The notes: generated from the sequence alone by a model not told the origin. 20,778 nt of DNA from CADEED01 sp035995425 (GCA_035995425.1 DASYKM010000193.1:1-20778), one strand, 5' to 3'. Shown: positions 1 through 7,685, counted from the first letter of the stretch. A program made the numbers and translations.

Positions 1-59
1 ACAAAAGTTGTTAGGGGATAACTCTTAATCCTGCGAAGATGCACGGCGCATCACGCTTT

Positions 60-81
60 CTTCGCGCGCGAAGGCGCGAAG
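60..81 (+). other. Hairpin in the fleQ-like 5' leader
   Basis: CTTCGCGC (60-67) and GCGCGAAG (74-81) form an 8-bp perfect stem with a 6-nt loop, ending about 10 nt before the GAGAGGAG ribosome-binding site of the fleQ-like gene. There is no T-run after it, so it is not an obvious intrinsic terminator. It could modulate translation or simply mark the end of an upstream transcription unit; its role is unknown. Confidence 0.4.
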
Positions 82-104
82 ATGCTCGCGAGAGAGGAGT
101 CATC

Positions 105-1274
105 GTGCAGACAGTCGAATGCATCAGTGCGAGCGAGGGAAGCGCCCGCCGTGCAATCAATCAGGGCACCATCGCCAGTGACGGCGTGCAGATGCCCACG
201 GGAGCTTCGCCTGCGATCGCAGCCGTGAACCGGCTCATCCAGCAGGTGGCCCCATACGATTCGACGGTCCTCATCCTAGGGGAATCCGGTACGGGAAAGG
301 AGATCTGTGCTCGCGCCATCCACGCGCTGAGCCCGCGTCGCCAGCGACCGTTCGTCGCGGTGAACTGCGGCGCGATCCCCGCCGAGCTCCTCGAATCCGA
401 ATTGTTCGGTCACGAGAAGGGCTCGTTCACCGGCGCGATCACCACGCGCAAGGGCCGTTTCGAAATCGCCGAGGGTGGCACGCTGTTCCTCGATGAGATC
501 GGCGACATGAGCCTGCCGATGCAGGTGAAGCTGCTGCGCATCCTCCAGGAACGCATCTACGAGCGCGTCGGCAGCAATGTCTCCAGCGAGTGCGACGTGC
601 GCATCATCGCCGCCACGCACCGCAATCTCGAAGAATCCATCGTGCGCGGCAGCTTCCGCGGCGACCTGTTCTATCGCCTCAACGTGTTTCCCATCGAGAT
701 GCCGACGCTCTGCGACCGCATCGTCGATCTGCCGGAGCTGATCACCGATTTCGTGCGGATGGCGGCGAGCCGCGGACGTCCGAAGCTGCGTCTGCTGCCC
801 GAGACCGAGGACGCGCTGTGCGGCTATGCCTGGCCCGGCAACATCCGCGAGCTGTCGAACCTCATCGAGCGCCTCACGATTCTCTGTCCTGACCGTCCGG
901 TGGGCATCGGCGACCTGCCGGCGCGTTACCGGCCGACCGACTGGACCGCGCCCAACATCCAGGACGCGCTGACCGCGGAGATTCCGCAGCTGATTGCCGC
1001 CATGGCCGGCAGCGACCCGGCCGAAGACGAAAGCGTGCTGCCCGCGTCGGTGTGGGCCGGCGAGGCGGATGCAATCACGCGACTGCCGGAGCAGGGCGTG
1101 GACTTGCGCGCGCACCTCATGGTGATCGAGCGCTCCCTGATCAGCCAGGCGCTGCAACGTTCCGGCGGAACGGTGGCGCATGCCGCGCGACTGCTGTCGC
1201 TGCGGCGTACGACCTTGGTCGAGAAGCTGCGCAAGCTCGGCATGGCCGGCGTGCAGGAACACGAACCCGCGTAG
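105..1274 (+). CDS. fleQ: FleQ/FlrA-like sigma-54 activator lacking the N-terminal FleQ domain
   Basis: Predicted master activator of flagellar genes: an AAA+ ATPase that remodels sigma-54 RNA polymerase. I chose GTG 105 because GAGAGGAG lies 6-13 nt upstream, which gives 389 aa; an in-frame ATG at 39 would add 22 Arg-rich residues. Numbered from 105: Walker A GESGTGKE (59-66), sigma-54 contact loop GSFTGA (106-111), Walker B LFLDE (127-131), the FYRLNVFPIE segment, sensor II WPGNIRE, and a C-terminal Fis-type helix-turn-helix (RRTTLVEKLRKLGM). The GRFEIAEGGTLFLDEIGDM and ERVGSN stretches and the C-terminus match FleQ from memory, rather than NtrC or FlrC. Pseudomonas FleQ is about 490 aa; here the roughly 130-residue N-terminal FleQ domain is missing, and a stop at 12-14 in this frame rules out a longer protein. 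LFRS of the c-di-GMP site aligns with GVQM. The family is clear, the altered signalling is inferred. Confidence 0.88.
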   Translation: MQTVECISASEGSARRAINQGTIASDGVQMPTGASPAIAAVNRLIQQVAPYDSTVLILGESGTGKEICARAIHALSPRRQRPFVAVNCGAIPAELLESELFGHEKGSFTGAITTRKGRFEIAEGGTLFLDEIGDMSLPMQVKLLRILQERIYERVGSNVSSECDVRIIAATHRNLEESIVRGSFRGDLFYRLNVFPIEMPTLCDRIVDLPELITDFVRMAASRGRPKLRLLPETEDALCGYAWPGNIRELSNLIERLTILCPDRPVGIGDLPARYRPTDWTAPNIQDALTAEIPQLIAAMAGSDPAEDESVLPASVWAGEADAITRLPEQGVDLRAHLMVIERSLISQALQRSGGTVAHAARLLSLRRTTLVEKLRKLGMAGVQEHEPA

Positions 1275-1278
1275 ACGG

Positions 1279-1368
1279 GTGGTACCGGGTTGGGATTCTC
1301 GTAGTTGAGCAGTTGTTCGCGCATGCGCGGACGGTCGCTCAACTACGAGAATCCCAACCCGGTACCAC
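1279..1368. repeat. Perfect 32-bp inverted repeat (palindromic element A)
   Basis: The left arm 1279-1310 (starts GTGGTACCGGGTTGGG) and right arm 1337-1368 are exact reverse complements over 32 bp. The 26-nt spacer itself contains a 12-bp palindrome, CGCGCATGCGCG (1318-1329). It begins five bases after the fleQ stop. No T-run follows the second arm, so a REP/MITE-like element is more likely than a simple terminator, although the RNA stem would be very stable and could end or stabilise the fleQ transcript. I do not recognise the family. Confidence 0.9.
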
Positions 1369-1401
1369 TCCAGCCGCCGGCACCATCCGTCAAACCTCCG
1401 T

Positions 1402-1422
1402 CACCCATGTGAAGCCCGTCAC
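1402..1422 (+). promoter_or_regulatory. Putative activator/operator site upstream of the flrC-like promoter
   Basis: CAC (1402-1404), GTGA (1409-1412) and TCAC (1419-1422) make alternating half-sites, CAC-N4-GTGAAGCCCGTCAC, whose end is 11 nt before the -24 GG. The same block recurs at 9477-9497 with identical internal spacing and identical distance to the other sigma-54 promoter. The GTGA-N6-TCAC dyad is what one expects of a dimer site. The binding protein is unknown; FleQ or the FlrC-like activator are candidates. Confidence 0.55.
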
Positions 1423-1432
1423 GCGATCGGTC

Positions 1433-1448
1433 GGGCACGGCTCTTGCA
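1433..1448 (+). promoter_or_regulatory. Sigma-54 (-24/-12) promoter for flrC-fliEFGHIJK
   Basis: GGGCACGGCTCTTGCA matches the sigma-54 consensus TGGCACR-N4-TTGCW at every fixed base except the first. The invariant GG (1434-1435) and GC (1446-1447) are exactly 10 nt apart. The predicted start of transcription is near 1459, giving a leader of about 35 nt with a small GGCCG/CGGCC hairpin (1461-1474) before the ATG at 1494. No other promoter is evident before fliE. Confidence 0.82.
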
Positions 1449-1493
1449 GCTGCAATCGTTGGCCGCCTTCGGCCGATTGAGTTGAGGTTTCAG

Positions 1494-2477
1494 ATGAGCA
1501 CCGATACGAGCTTCAGTGATTCCCTTGAACCAGTGGCGGTCGACTCGTCGTCGCGACTGATCCTGGATCTCGCACGCCGCGTAGCCGCCACCGATTGCAC
1601 CGTGCTGATCGTCGGCGAATCCGGCACCGGCAAGGAGGTGCTGGCACGACTCATCCATCGCGCGAGTCCCCGCGCCAAGAACAATTTCATCGCGGTCAAT
1701 TGCGCCGCCATTCCCGAGAACATGCTCGAAGCGATGCTGTTCGGCTACGAGCGCGGCTCGTTCACCGGCGCGCACGCCTCGCATGCCGGCAAGTTCGAAC
1801 AGGCGCAGGGCGGAACGCTGCTGCTCGACGAAATCACCGAGATGCCGCTCTCCCTGCAGGCGAAGCTCTTGCGCGTGCTGCAGGAGAAGGAAGTCGAACG
1901 CATCGGCGGCAGCGCGCCGCTGGCGCTCGATGTTCGCGTGTTGGCCACGACCAACCGCAACCTTCGCGGCGAAGTGGCGGCGGGCCGCTTCCGCGAGGAT
2001 CTCTACTACCGCCTGAACGTATTTCCGCTGGCGCTCGCGCCCTTGCGCGATCGCCGTGACGACATCCTGCCGCTCGCCACGCACCTGCTGGCGCAGCGCG
2101 CGCGCGCGGGACTGCGCATCCCGGCGATTTCCGCCGACGTGGCGCACCTGCTGCTCGGCTATCCATGGCCCGGCAACGTGCGCGAGCTCGACAACCTGCT
2201 GCAGCGCGCGCTGGTGCTGGTCGAAGGCTCGATCATCGAAGCCGAGCACATCCTGTTCGAGAAGCAGCCGTCGCACGTCGACATCGGCGCGTCCAACGTC
2301 TCGCCCATGCTGCAACAGACGCGCGAGCGCGCCGAACGCGAGGTGATCCTCGAGGCCCTGCGCGTCGCGCACGGCAGCCGCCGCGAGGTGGCGGAGAAGT
2401 TAGGCATCAGCCCGCGCACGCTGCGTTACAAGCTGGCGCGCATCCGCAGCTCCGGTATCGAAGTCCCCGCGGCGTAA
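1494..2477 (+). CDS. flrC: FlrC/FleR-like sigma-54 activator lacking its receiver domain
   Basis: AAA+ activator of sigma-54-dependent middle flagellar genes. Start ATG 1494 is preceded by GAGG (1484-1487); an in-frame TTG at 1482 overlaps that site and is unlikely. The protein is 327 aa: Walker A GESGTGKE (41-48), GSFTGA loop (88-93), Walker B LLLDE (109-113), FREDLYYRLNVFPLAL, sensor II WPGNVRELDN, and a C-terminal Fis-type helix-turn-helix (GISPRTLRYKLARI). The central domain resembles FleR (NMLEA, PGKFE, EISEMPL-like stretches). FleR/FlrC proteins are about 470 aa with a phosphorylated receiver of about 120 residues; here only some 35 residues precede the ATPase core, and no FleS/FlrB kinase lies next to it. 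It is therefore probably controlled by expression level or a partner, not by phosphorylation. fliE follows 25 nt downstream. The gene symbol is by best resemblance. Confidence 0.85.
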   Translation: MSTDTSFSDSLEPVAVDSSSRLILDLARRVAATDCTVLIVGESGTGKEVLARLIHRASPRAKNNFIAVNCAAIPENMLEAMLFGYERGSFTGAHASHAGKFEQAQGGTLLLDEITEMPLSLQAKLLRVLQEKEVERIGGSAPLALDVRVLATTNRNLRGEVAAGRFREDLYYRLNVFPLALAPLRDRRDDILPLATHLLAQRARAGLRIPAISADVAHLLLGYPWPGNVRELDNLLQRALVLVEGSIIEAEHILFEKQPSHVDIGASNVSPMLQQTRERAEREVILEALRVAHGSRREVAEKLGISPRTLRYKLARIRSSGIEVPAA

Positions 2478-2502
2478 AGACTGAAACATTGAGGGGTTTC
2501 GC

Positions 2503-2835
2503 ATGAGCCAGATGGAAATCGATCGCGTTCTCGCGCAGATCCGCAGCATCGGCGCCGCCACGCGCGCCGGCGGCATCGGCGGTGCCGCGCCGACGGCGCC
2601 GAACGGCGTCAACAACGGCTTCGCGAACATCCTCAAGCAGGGCCTGGAGAAGGTCAACGAAACGCAGACCAAGGCCAACACACTCGCCACGCAGTTCGAA
2701 AAGGGCGTGCCCGGCGTGGAGTTGCCGCAGGTGATGCTGGAAATGCAGAAGGCCAATATTTCGTTTCGCGCGTTGACCGAGGTACGCAACAAGTTCGTCG
2801 ATGCGTACCGCGAAATCATGAACATGCCGCTGTGA
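2503..2835 (+). CDS. fliE: Flagellar hook-basal body protein FliE
   Basis: FliE is the adaptor joining the MS-ring and export gate to the proximal rod in the periplasm, exported by the flagellar system itself. The 110-aa product has the family length and its conserved C-terminal half (VMLEMQKANISFRAL, then VRNKFVDAYREIM), with a Gly/Ala-rich variable segment near residues 20-40. ATG 2503 has GAGGGG (2491-2496) at good spacing. It lies 25 nt after the flrC-like gene and 16 nt before fliF, so it is almost certainly cotranscribed from the sigma-54 promoter at 1433. Confidence 0.95.
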   Translation: MSQMEIDRVLAQIRSIGAATRAGGIGGAAPTAPNGVNNGFANILKQGLEKVNETQTKANTLATQFEKGVPGVELPQVMLEMQKANISFRALTEVRNKFVDAYREIMNMPL

Positions 2836-2851
2836 CAAATTCGAGGTTTAA

Positions 2852-4510
2852 ATGGCTGGTGAACTGATCAACCCCGCGGGCCCGCGTCTCATCAGCGGCC
2901 TGAAGCCGCTCATGTTGCTGGTCGGCGTGGCCGCCGCGATCGCGGTGGGTGTGGGCGTCATGTTGTGGGCCATCGGTCCCACCTACAGCCTGCTGTACTC
3001 CAACCTGGGTGCCGAGGAGACCGGGCAGATCGCCCAGGCGCTCGACGCGGCGCGCATTCCCTACAAGCTCGATGCTTCGGGCAACTCGCTGAGCGTGCCG
3101 GCCGAGCAGCTCGCGTCCGCACGGCTCAAGCTCGCGGCGCAGGGCCTGCCCGAGAGCGGTGGCGGCGTGAACGCCATGACCAAGGATCCCGGTTTCGGCG
3201 TCAGCCAGTTCATGGAAAACGCGCGCTATCAGCACGCGCTCGAAACGGAATTGGCGCGCACCATCGCCTCGGTGCAAAACGTCCAGGGCGCGCGCGTGCA
3301 TCTCGCCATGGCGCGGCAGTCGGCGTTCGTCAGCGATCGCCGGCCGGGCTCGGCCTCCGTATTCCTTCAGCTCAAGGCCGGCCGCCGACTCGACGAAGAA
3401 CAAGTGCAGGCCATCGCCAACCTGGTGGCCTCGAGCATTCCCGAGCTCTCGGCCGCGCAAGTCACGGTCGTCGACCAGGCCGGTCGCCTGCTGTCGTCGC
3501 CTGACAACGCGAGCGAAGAGGGACGGCGCGACCGCATGTTCGAGGTCGCGCATCGCCTCGAGGAGTCCTACGCGAACCGCATCCAGGAGCTGCTCACGCC
3601 GCTCGTCGGCATCGGACGCGTGCGCGCCCAGGTGGTCGCCCAGGTGGACATGGCCACCACCGAGTCCACGCGCGAGCAATTCAATCCGCAGAGCCAGGTC
3701 GTTCGCAGCGAGTCCACCTCCGAGGAGGCCGCCAAGAATGGCGCCGCCGCGGCCGGTGGCGTACCTGGCGCGCTCACCAATCAACCGCCGCAGCCCGGTG
3801 TCGCGCTGCCGCCCGGCGTGCAGCCGACGGTCGCCCAAGGTGCGGCGAATCCCGCGGCCGCCGCGGGCGCCACGCCTAACAATGCTGGCGGCACGGAAGT
3901 GACCGGCCCCGATTCCAAGTCCCGGCAGTCGACCCGCAATTACGAGATCGACCGTACCATGGCGTACACGCGTACTCCCGCCGGCCGCGTGACGCGCCTG
4001 TCAGTCGCCGTGCTGGTCGACAATCTGCGCACGACCGCGGCCGATGGCAAGGTCACCGAGTCGCCGCTGCCGCCGGAACAGATCGAACGCCTCACGGCGC
4101 TCGTCAAGGACGCCGTCGGGTTCGACGCCACGCGCGGCGACACCGTGAACATCGTCAATTCTTCTTTCGCCGGCGTAGCCGCCATACCCGAAGGCGAGCT
4201 CGAGACCCAGCCCTTCTGGGAGAAGGCCTGGGTGCAGGACCTCGCCAAGTTGTTAGGCGGCGTGATCGTCCTGTTCGTCATCGTCTTCAGCGTGCTCAAG
4301 CCGCTCACCAAGGGCCTGCTCTCGCAGGCGCGCCAGCAGCCGCAGCTGGTCAGTGTCGGTGGCGGCAACCTGATCGCCGGTGGCGGCGGGGGCGGCGAAA
4401 GCCAGAGCCTCGCCTATGAACAGCAGGTTGCGCAGGCGCGCGGCCTGGTCTCGCAGGATCCCAAGCGCGTCGCGCAGGTCGTGAAGACCTGGGTGTCGAC
4501 CGATGGCTGA
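2852..4510 (+). CDS. fliF: Flagellar MS-ring protein FliF
   Basis: FliF forms the MS ring in the inner membrane, the foundation of the basal body. The 552-aa product has an N-terminal membrane helix (about residues 18-38), ring-building motifs including MTKDPGFGVSQFMENARYQ and ARVHLAMARQSAFV, a long Ala/Pro/Gly/Asn-rich insertion (about 285-355) matching the variable beta-collar linker, a second membrane helix (about 465-485), and a cytoplasmic C-terminal tail (AQVVKTWV) that binds FliG. ATG 2852 follows GAGG (2843-2846). The stop overlaps the fliG start by 8 nt, which suggests translational coupling of these two ring partners. Confidence 0.96.
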   Translation: MAGELINPAGPRLISGLKPLMLLVGVAAAIAVGVGVMLWAIGPTYSLLYSNLGAEETGQIAQALDAARIPYKLDASGNSLSVPAEQLASARLKLAAQGLPESGGGVNAMTKDPGFGVSQFMENARYQHALETELARTIASVQNVQGARVHLAMARQSAFVSDRRPGSASVFLQLKAGRRLDEEQVQAIANLVASSIPELSAAQVTVVDQAGRLLSSPDNASEEGRRDRMFEVAHRLEESYANRIQELLTPLVGIGRVRAQVVAQVDMATTESTREQFNPQSQVVRSESTSEEAAKNGAAAAGGVPGALTNQPPQPGVALPPGVQPTVAQGAANPAAAAGATPNNAGGTEVTGPDSKSRQSTRNYEIDRTMAYTRTPAGRVTRLSVAVLVDNLRTTAADGKVTESPLPPEQIERLTALVKDAVGFDATRGDTVNIVNSSFAGVAAIPEGELETQPFWEKAWVQDLAKLLGGVIVLFVIVFSVLKPLTKGLLSQARQQPQLVSVGGGNLIAGGGGGGESQSLAYEQQVAQARGLVSQDPKRVAQVVKTWVSTDG

Positions 4511-5615
4511 AGCCGCCCCCAAGAAGGGCGCGGCACCGAAGGCGGGAGCGGCCAAGGGCGGCGCAAAAGGCGCCGCGGTCAAGCCGGCCGCGCCCAAGGC
4601 ACCGGCCGCGCCTCCCGTTCCGAAGCGTTCGGGCGTCGAGCGCGCCGCCATTCTGCTGCTGACGCTGGGCGAAACCGAAGCCGCCGAAATCCTGCGCCAC
4701 ATGGGTGCCAAGGAAGTGCAGCAGTTGGGCAAGGCGATGACCGATCTCGCCAATGTCTCGCGCGAGGAGGTTTCCGCGGTGCTCGGCGATTTCAGCTCGA
4801 GCGTCGAGAAGCAGACTTCGGTCGGCGTGGGTGGCGAAGACTTCGTGCGCAAGGTGCTGATCAACGCGCTCGGCGAAGACAAGGCCGCGACGCTCATGGA
4901 CCGCATCCCGATCACCAGCCGCCACAAGGGCCTCGAAGCGCTCAAGTGGATGGACCCGAAGTCGGTGGCCGAGATCATGCGCAACGAACATCCGCAGATC
5001 ATCTCCATCGTGCTGTCGTATCTCGAGGCCGAGCAGGCCGCCGAAGTACTCAATTACATGCCCGAGGAGTTGCGCTCGGATCTGATGATCCGTGTCGCCA
5101 TGATGGATGGCGTGCGCCCGACGGCGCTCACCGAGCTCGACGAGATGATCGAGAAGAGTTTCGCCGGAGCGAGCTCCACCAAGACCTCGACGATGGGCGG
5201 CCCCAAGGTTGCCGCGGCGATCATGAACCTCGTCAAGGGCGAGGCCAGCAATCTGATCATGACCGACCTCGCCAAGGTCGACGAGCAGCTCTCGCAGAAG
5301 ATCCAGGATCTCATGTTCATCTTCGACGACCTGCAGAAGGTCGACGATCGCGGCATGCAGGAACTGCTGCGCCAGGTGCCGGCCGACAAGCTGCTGATCG
5401 CGCTCAAGGGCGCCGACGACACGCTCAAGGCCAAGATCTTCAAGAACATGTCGCAGCGCGCGGCCGAGATGATGAAAGACGATCTCGAGGCCAAGGGGCC
5501 GGTCAAGCTTTCCGAAGTGGAATCCGCGCAGAAGGAAATCCTGATCGCGGCGCGCAAGCTGGCCGACGCCGGCACGATCTCGCTGGGCAGTGCCGGCGGC
5601 GAACAGTATGTCTAA
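4503..5615 (+). CDS. fliG: Flagellar motor switch protein FliG with an Ala/Lys/Pro-rich N-terminal extension
   Basis: FliG is the rotor protein that couples stator force to the MS ring and, with FliM and FliN, reverses rotation. The 370-aa product carries the EHPQ motif (162-165), MFIF (271-274), and the charged torque helix region with DDR (281-283) and R290, ending in the typical MSQRAAEMMKDDLEAKGPVKL and LSEVESAQKEI stretches. FliG is usually about 330-340 aa. The excess is an N-terminal tail (residues 1-42) built almost only of Ala, Lys, Gly and Pro, like a histone H1 tail, ahead of the FliF-binding domain. No later ATG sits at the usual start, so the extension looks genuine. It overlaps fliF by 8 nt and fliH by 8 nt. 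Confidence 0.96.
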   Translation: MAEAAPKKGAAPKAGAAKGGAKGAAVKPAAPKAPAAPPVPKRSGVERAAILLLTLGETEAAEILRHMGAKEVQQLGKAMTDLANVSREEVSAVLGDFSSSVEKQTSVGVGGEDFVRKVLINALGEDKAATLMDRIPITSRHKGLEALKWMDPKSVAEIMRNEHPQIISIVLSYLEAEQAAEVLNYMPEELRSDLMIRVAMMDGVRPTALTELDEMIEKSFAGASSTKTSTMGGPKVAAAIMNLVKGEASNLIMTDLAKVDEQLSQKIQDLMFIFDDLQKVDDRGMQELLRQVPADKLLIALKGADDTLKAKIFKNMSQRAAEMMKDDLEAKGPVKLSEVESAQKEILIAARKLADAGTISLGSAGGEQYV

Positions 5616-6300
5616 CAAGGCTGACGAGGCCGTCGCGCGCTGGGACCTGCCGGCGGTCGAAGGACCACTGGTGCAGCGTCGCGGCGCCGGCGTCAATGTC
5701 ATGCACCTCGAGGCGGTGGAACGCGACGCCTGGGAGCAGGGACTGGCCGCGGGTCACGCCGAGGGCGTGCGTCGTGGCGAAGCCGAGCTTGCCGTGCGCG
5801 TCAATGAAATGAACGTGAAGGTCGCCGCGCTCGAGGCGATCATCGGAACGCTCGCCAAGCCGCTCGAGCAGCTCGACACGGCCATCGAGCAGGAGCTCAC
5901 GAAGCTCGCCCTCATCATCGCCAAACACCTGGTGCGGCGTGAATTGCGGCTCGATCCGACGCAGGTCATCGGCATCATCCGCCACACGGTCGGATTGCTC
6001 CCGGTGGCCACTCGCGATCTCAAGGTTCACCTGCATCCCGAAGATGCGGCGATCGTGCGCGAGAAACTCGCGCAGCCAAGCGGCGAGCCGGAATGGGTTC
6101 TCAAGGAAGATCCGCTCATGGCACGTGGCGGCTGTCGCCTGACCACGGCCACCTCCAGCATCGATGCGCGGCTCGAATCGCGGGTCGCCGAAGCAGTCAG
6201 TAGTTTGCTGTCCGACGACACCGGCATCCGCCAGCGCGACCCGAAATCCGATGACGCCGACGACGCCGAAGGCACCGTGGACACGGGGTCGGGCGCATGA
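5608..6300 (+). CDS. fliH: Flagellar assembly protein FliH (export ATPase regulator)
   Basis: FliH is the cytoplasmic peripheral-stalk protein that dimerises, restrains the FliI ATPase and links it to the C-ring. The product is 230 aa from ATG 5608, which overlaps the fliG stop by 8 nt exactly as fliG overlaps fliF; an in-frame GTG at 5590 would add six residues. Near the N-terminus a GLAAGHAEGVRRGE run gives the FliH GxxxG glycine repeat, followed by coiled coil and the ALIIAKHLVRRELRLDP core. The C-terminus ends in an acidic, Asp-rich tail. No strong ribosome-binding site is visible, so coupling to fliG is likely. The stop shares an ATGA with fliI. Confidence 0.92.
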   Translation: MSNKADEAVARWDLPAVEGPLVQRRGAGVNVMHLEAVERDAWEQGLAAGHAEGVRRGEAELAVRVNEMNVKVAALEAIIGTLAKPLEQLDTAIEQELTKLALIIAKHLVRRELRLDPTQVIGIIRHTVGLLPVATRDLKVHLHPEDAAIVREKLAQPSGEPEWVLKEDPLMARGGCRLTTATSSIDARLESRVAEAVSSLLSDDTGIRQRDPKSDDADDAEGTVDTGSGA

Positions 6301-7685
6301 TTCCGAGTGGCCAGCCCCAGGCACAGCGCGCCGGACTGTGGCGCGAGCGCATGGCGTTGCAGAGCAAGCGCGCCGGCACGCTGCTGCCGCCGGCGGTCGA
6401 GGGCACGCTCACGCGCATGGTGGGACTGGCGCTCGAAGCCACCGGTTGTCAGGCCGCGGTCGGCGACATCTGCGATCTGATCGCGGTCGACGGCAAGCGC
6501 GTGGAAGCGGAAGTGGTGGGGTTCACCGGCGAACGGCTGTTGTTGATGCCCACCAGCGACATGCAGGGCCTCGCACCGAGCGCTCGCGTGATCCCGCGTC
6601 AGCGTGCGGGCTCGGTCAAAGTGGGGCCGGCGATGCTCGGACGCATCGTCGATGGCACGGGCGCGCCGCTCGATGGCCTCGGCCCTTTGGTCGGCGACGA
6701 TCGTGTGAAGCTGCTCGGCCAGACCATCAATCCCCTGTCGCGCAAACCCATCGAACACCCCCTGGACGTCGGTGTGCGCTCCATCAATGCCCTGCTGACC
6801 GTCGGTCGCGGGCAACGCATCGGTCTCTTCGCCGGCTCCGGCGTCGGCAAGAGCGTGTTGTTAGGCATGATGGCGCGTTACACCTCCGCCGACATCATTG
6901 TCGTGGGCCTCATCGGCGAACGCGGCCGCGAGGTCAAGGAATTCGTCGAGCGCATTCTCGGCCCGGAAGGGCGCCGCCGCGCCGTCGTGGTCGCGTCGCC
7001 GGCCGACAATCCGCCGCTCCTGCGCCTGCACGGCGCGTGGCTGGCGACCGCCGTGGCCGAATACTTCCGCGACCGCGGCCACAATGTATTGCTCATCATG
7101 GATTCATTGACGCGCTTCGCCCAGGCGCAGCGCGAAATTGGCCTCGCGATCGGCGAAGCGCCGGCCACCAAAGGTTATCCGCCGTCGGTGTTCGCGCGCA
7201 TGCCGGCGCTCGTCGAACGCGCCGGCAACGGCGCCACCGATCGGGGCTCGATCACCGCTTTCTATACCGTGCTCACCGAAGGTGACGATCCGCAGGATCC
7301 GATCGCCGACGCGGCGCGCGCCATTCTCGACGGACACATCGTGCTGTCGCGGCGCATCGCCGAGGCCGGCCAGTATCCGGCCATCGACGTCGAAGCCTCG
7401 GTGAGCCGCGTGATGCAGGACATCACGCCGCCGGAACACCTGGAGCTCGCCCGTCGCTTCCGGCACATGCTGGCGACCTATCAGCAGCATCGCGATCTCA
7501 TCAACATTGGCGCCTATCAACGTGGCAGCGATCCGCGCGTCGATGCGGCCATCGCCATGTGGCCGAAGATGCAGAAGTTCCTGCAGCAGGGCATCAAGGA
7601 TCGCGTCGGCCATGCGGAGAGCATGCGTGCGCTGACCCAGCTGTTTGCCGAGGCTGATGCCGCCGGCCTGGTCGGTGCCGCATGA
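6297..7685 (+). CDS. fliI: Flagellum-specific ATPase FliI
   Basis: FliI is the F1-beta-like hexameric ATPase that energises loading of flagellar export substrates at the membrane. The 462-aa product shows the P-loop AGSGVGKS (179-186), GERGREV (207-213), Walker B VLLIMDS (264-270) and the TEGDDPQDPIADAARAILDG stretch typical of the family. Its length is normal. ATG 6297 overlaps the fliH stop as ATGA, and its own stop overlaps fliJ in the same way, so FliH, FliI and FliJ, which form one complex, are translationally coupled. Confidence 0.97.
   Translation: MIPSGQPQAQRAGLWRERMALQSKRAGTLLPPAVEGTLTRMVGLALEATGCQAAVGDICDLIAVDGKRVEAEVVGFTGERLLLMPTSDMQGLAPSARVIPRQRAGSVKVGPAMLGRIVDGTGAPLDGLGPLVGDDRVKLLGQTINPLSRKPIEHPLDVGVRSINALLTVGRGQRIGLFAGSGVGKSVLLGMMARYTSADIIVVGLIGERGREVKEFVERILGPEGRRRAVVVASPADNPPLLRLHGAWLATAVAEYFRDRGHNVLLIMDSLTRFAQAQREIGLAIGEAPATKGYPPSVFARMPALVERAGNGATDRGSITAFYTVLTEGDDPQDPIADAARAILDGHIVLSRRIAEAGQYPAIDVEASVSRVMQDITPPEHLELARRFRHMLATYQQHRDLINIGAYQRGSDPRVDAAIAMWPKMQKFLQQGIKDRVGHAESMRALTQLFAEADAAGLVGAA

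Noticed and set aside
2..28. Possible C-terminal end of an upstream gene (reads QKLLGDNS then TAA)
   Set aside because: Only eight codons are visible, too few to support a gene. It is of interest only because its TTG-TTA-GGG is in phase with the recurring word.
1471..1478. GCCGATTG as a possible sigma-28 -10 box
   Set aside because: No TAAA-type -35 box lies about 11 nt upstream, and it falls in the leader of the well-supported sigma-54 promoter.
5590..5607. GTG start for FliH
   Set aside because: It adds only six residues with no ribosome-binding site. ATG 5608 reproduces the 8-nt overlap seen at fliF/fliG.
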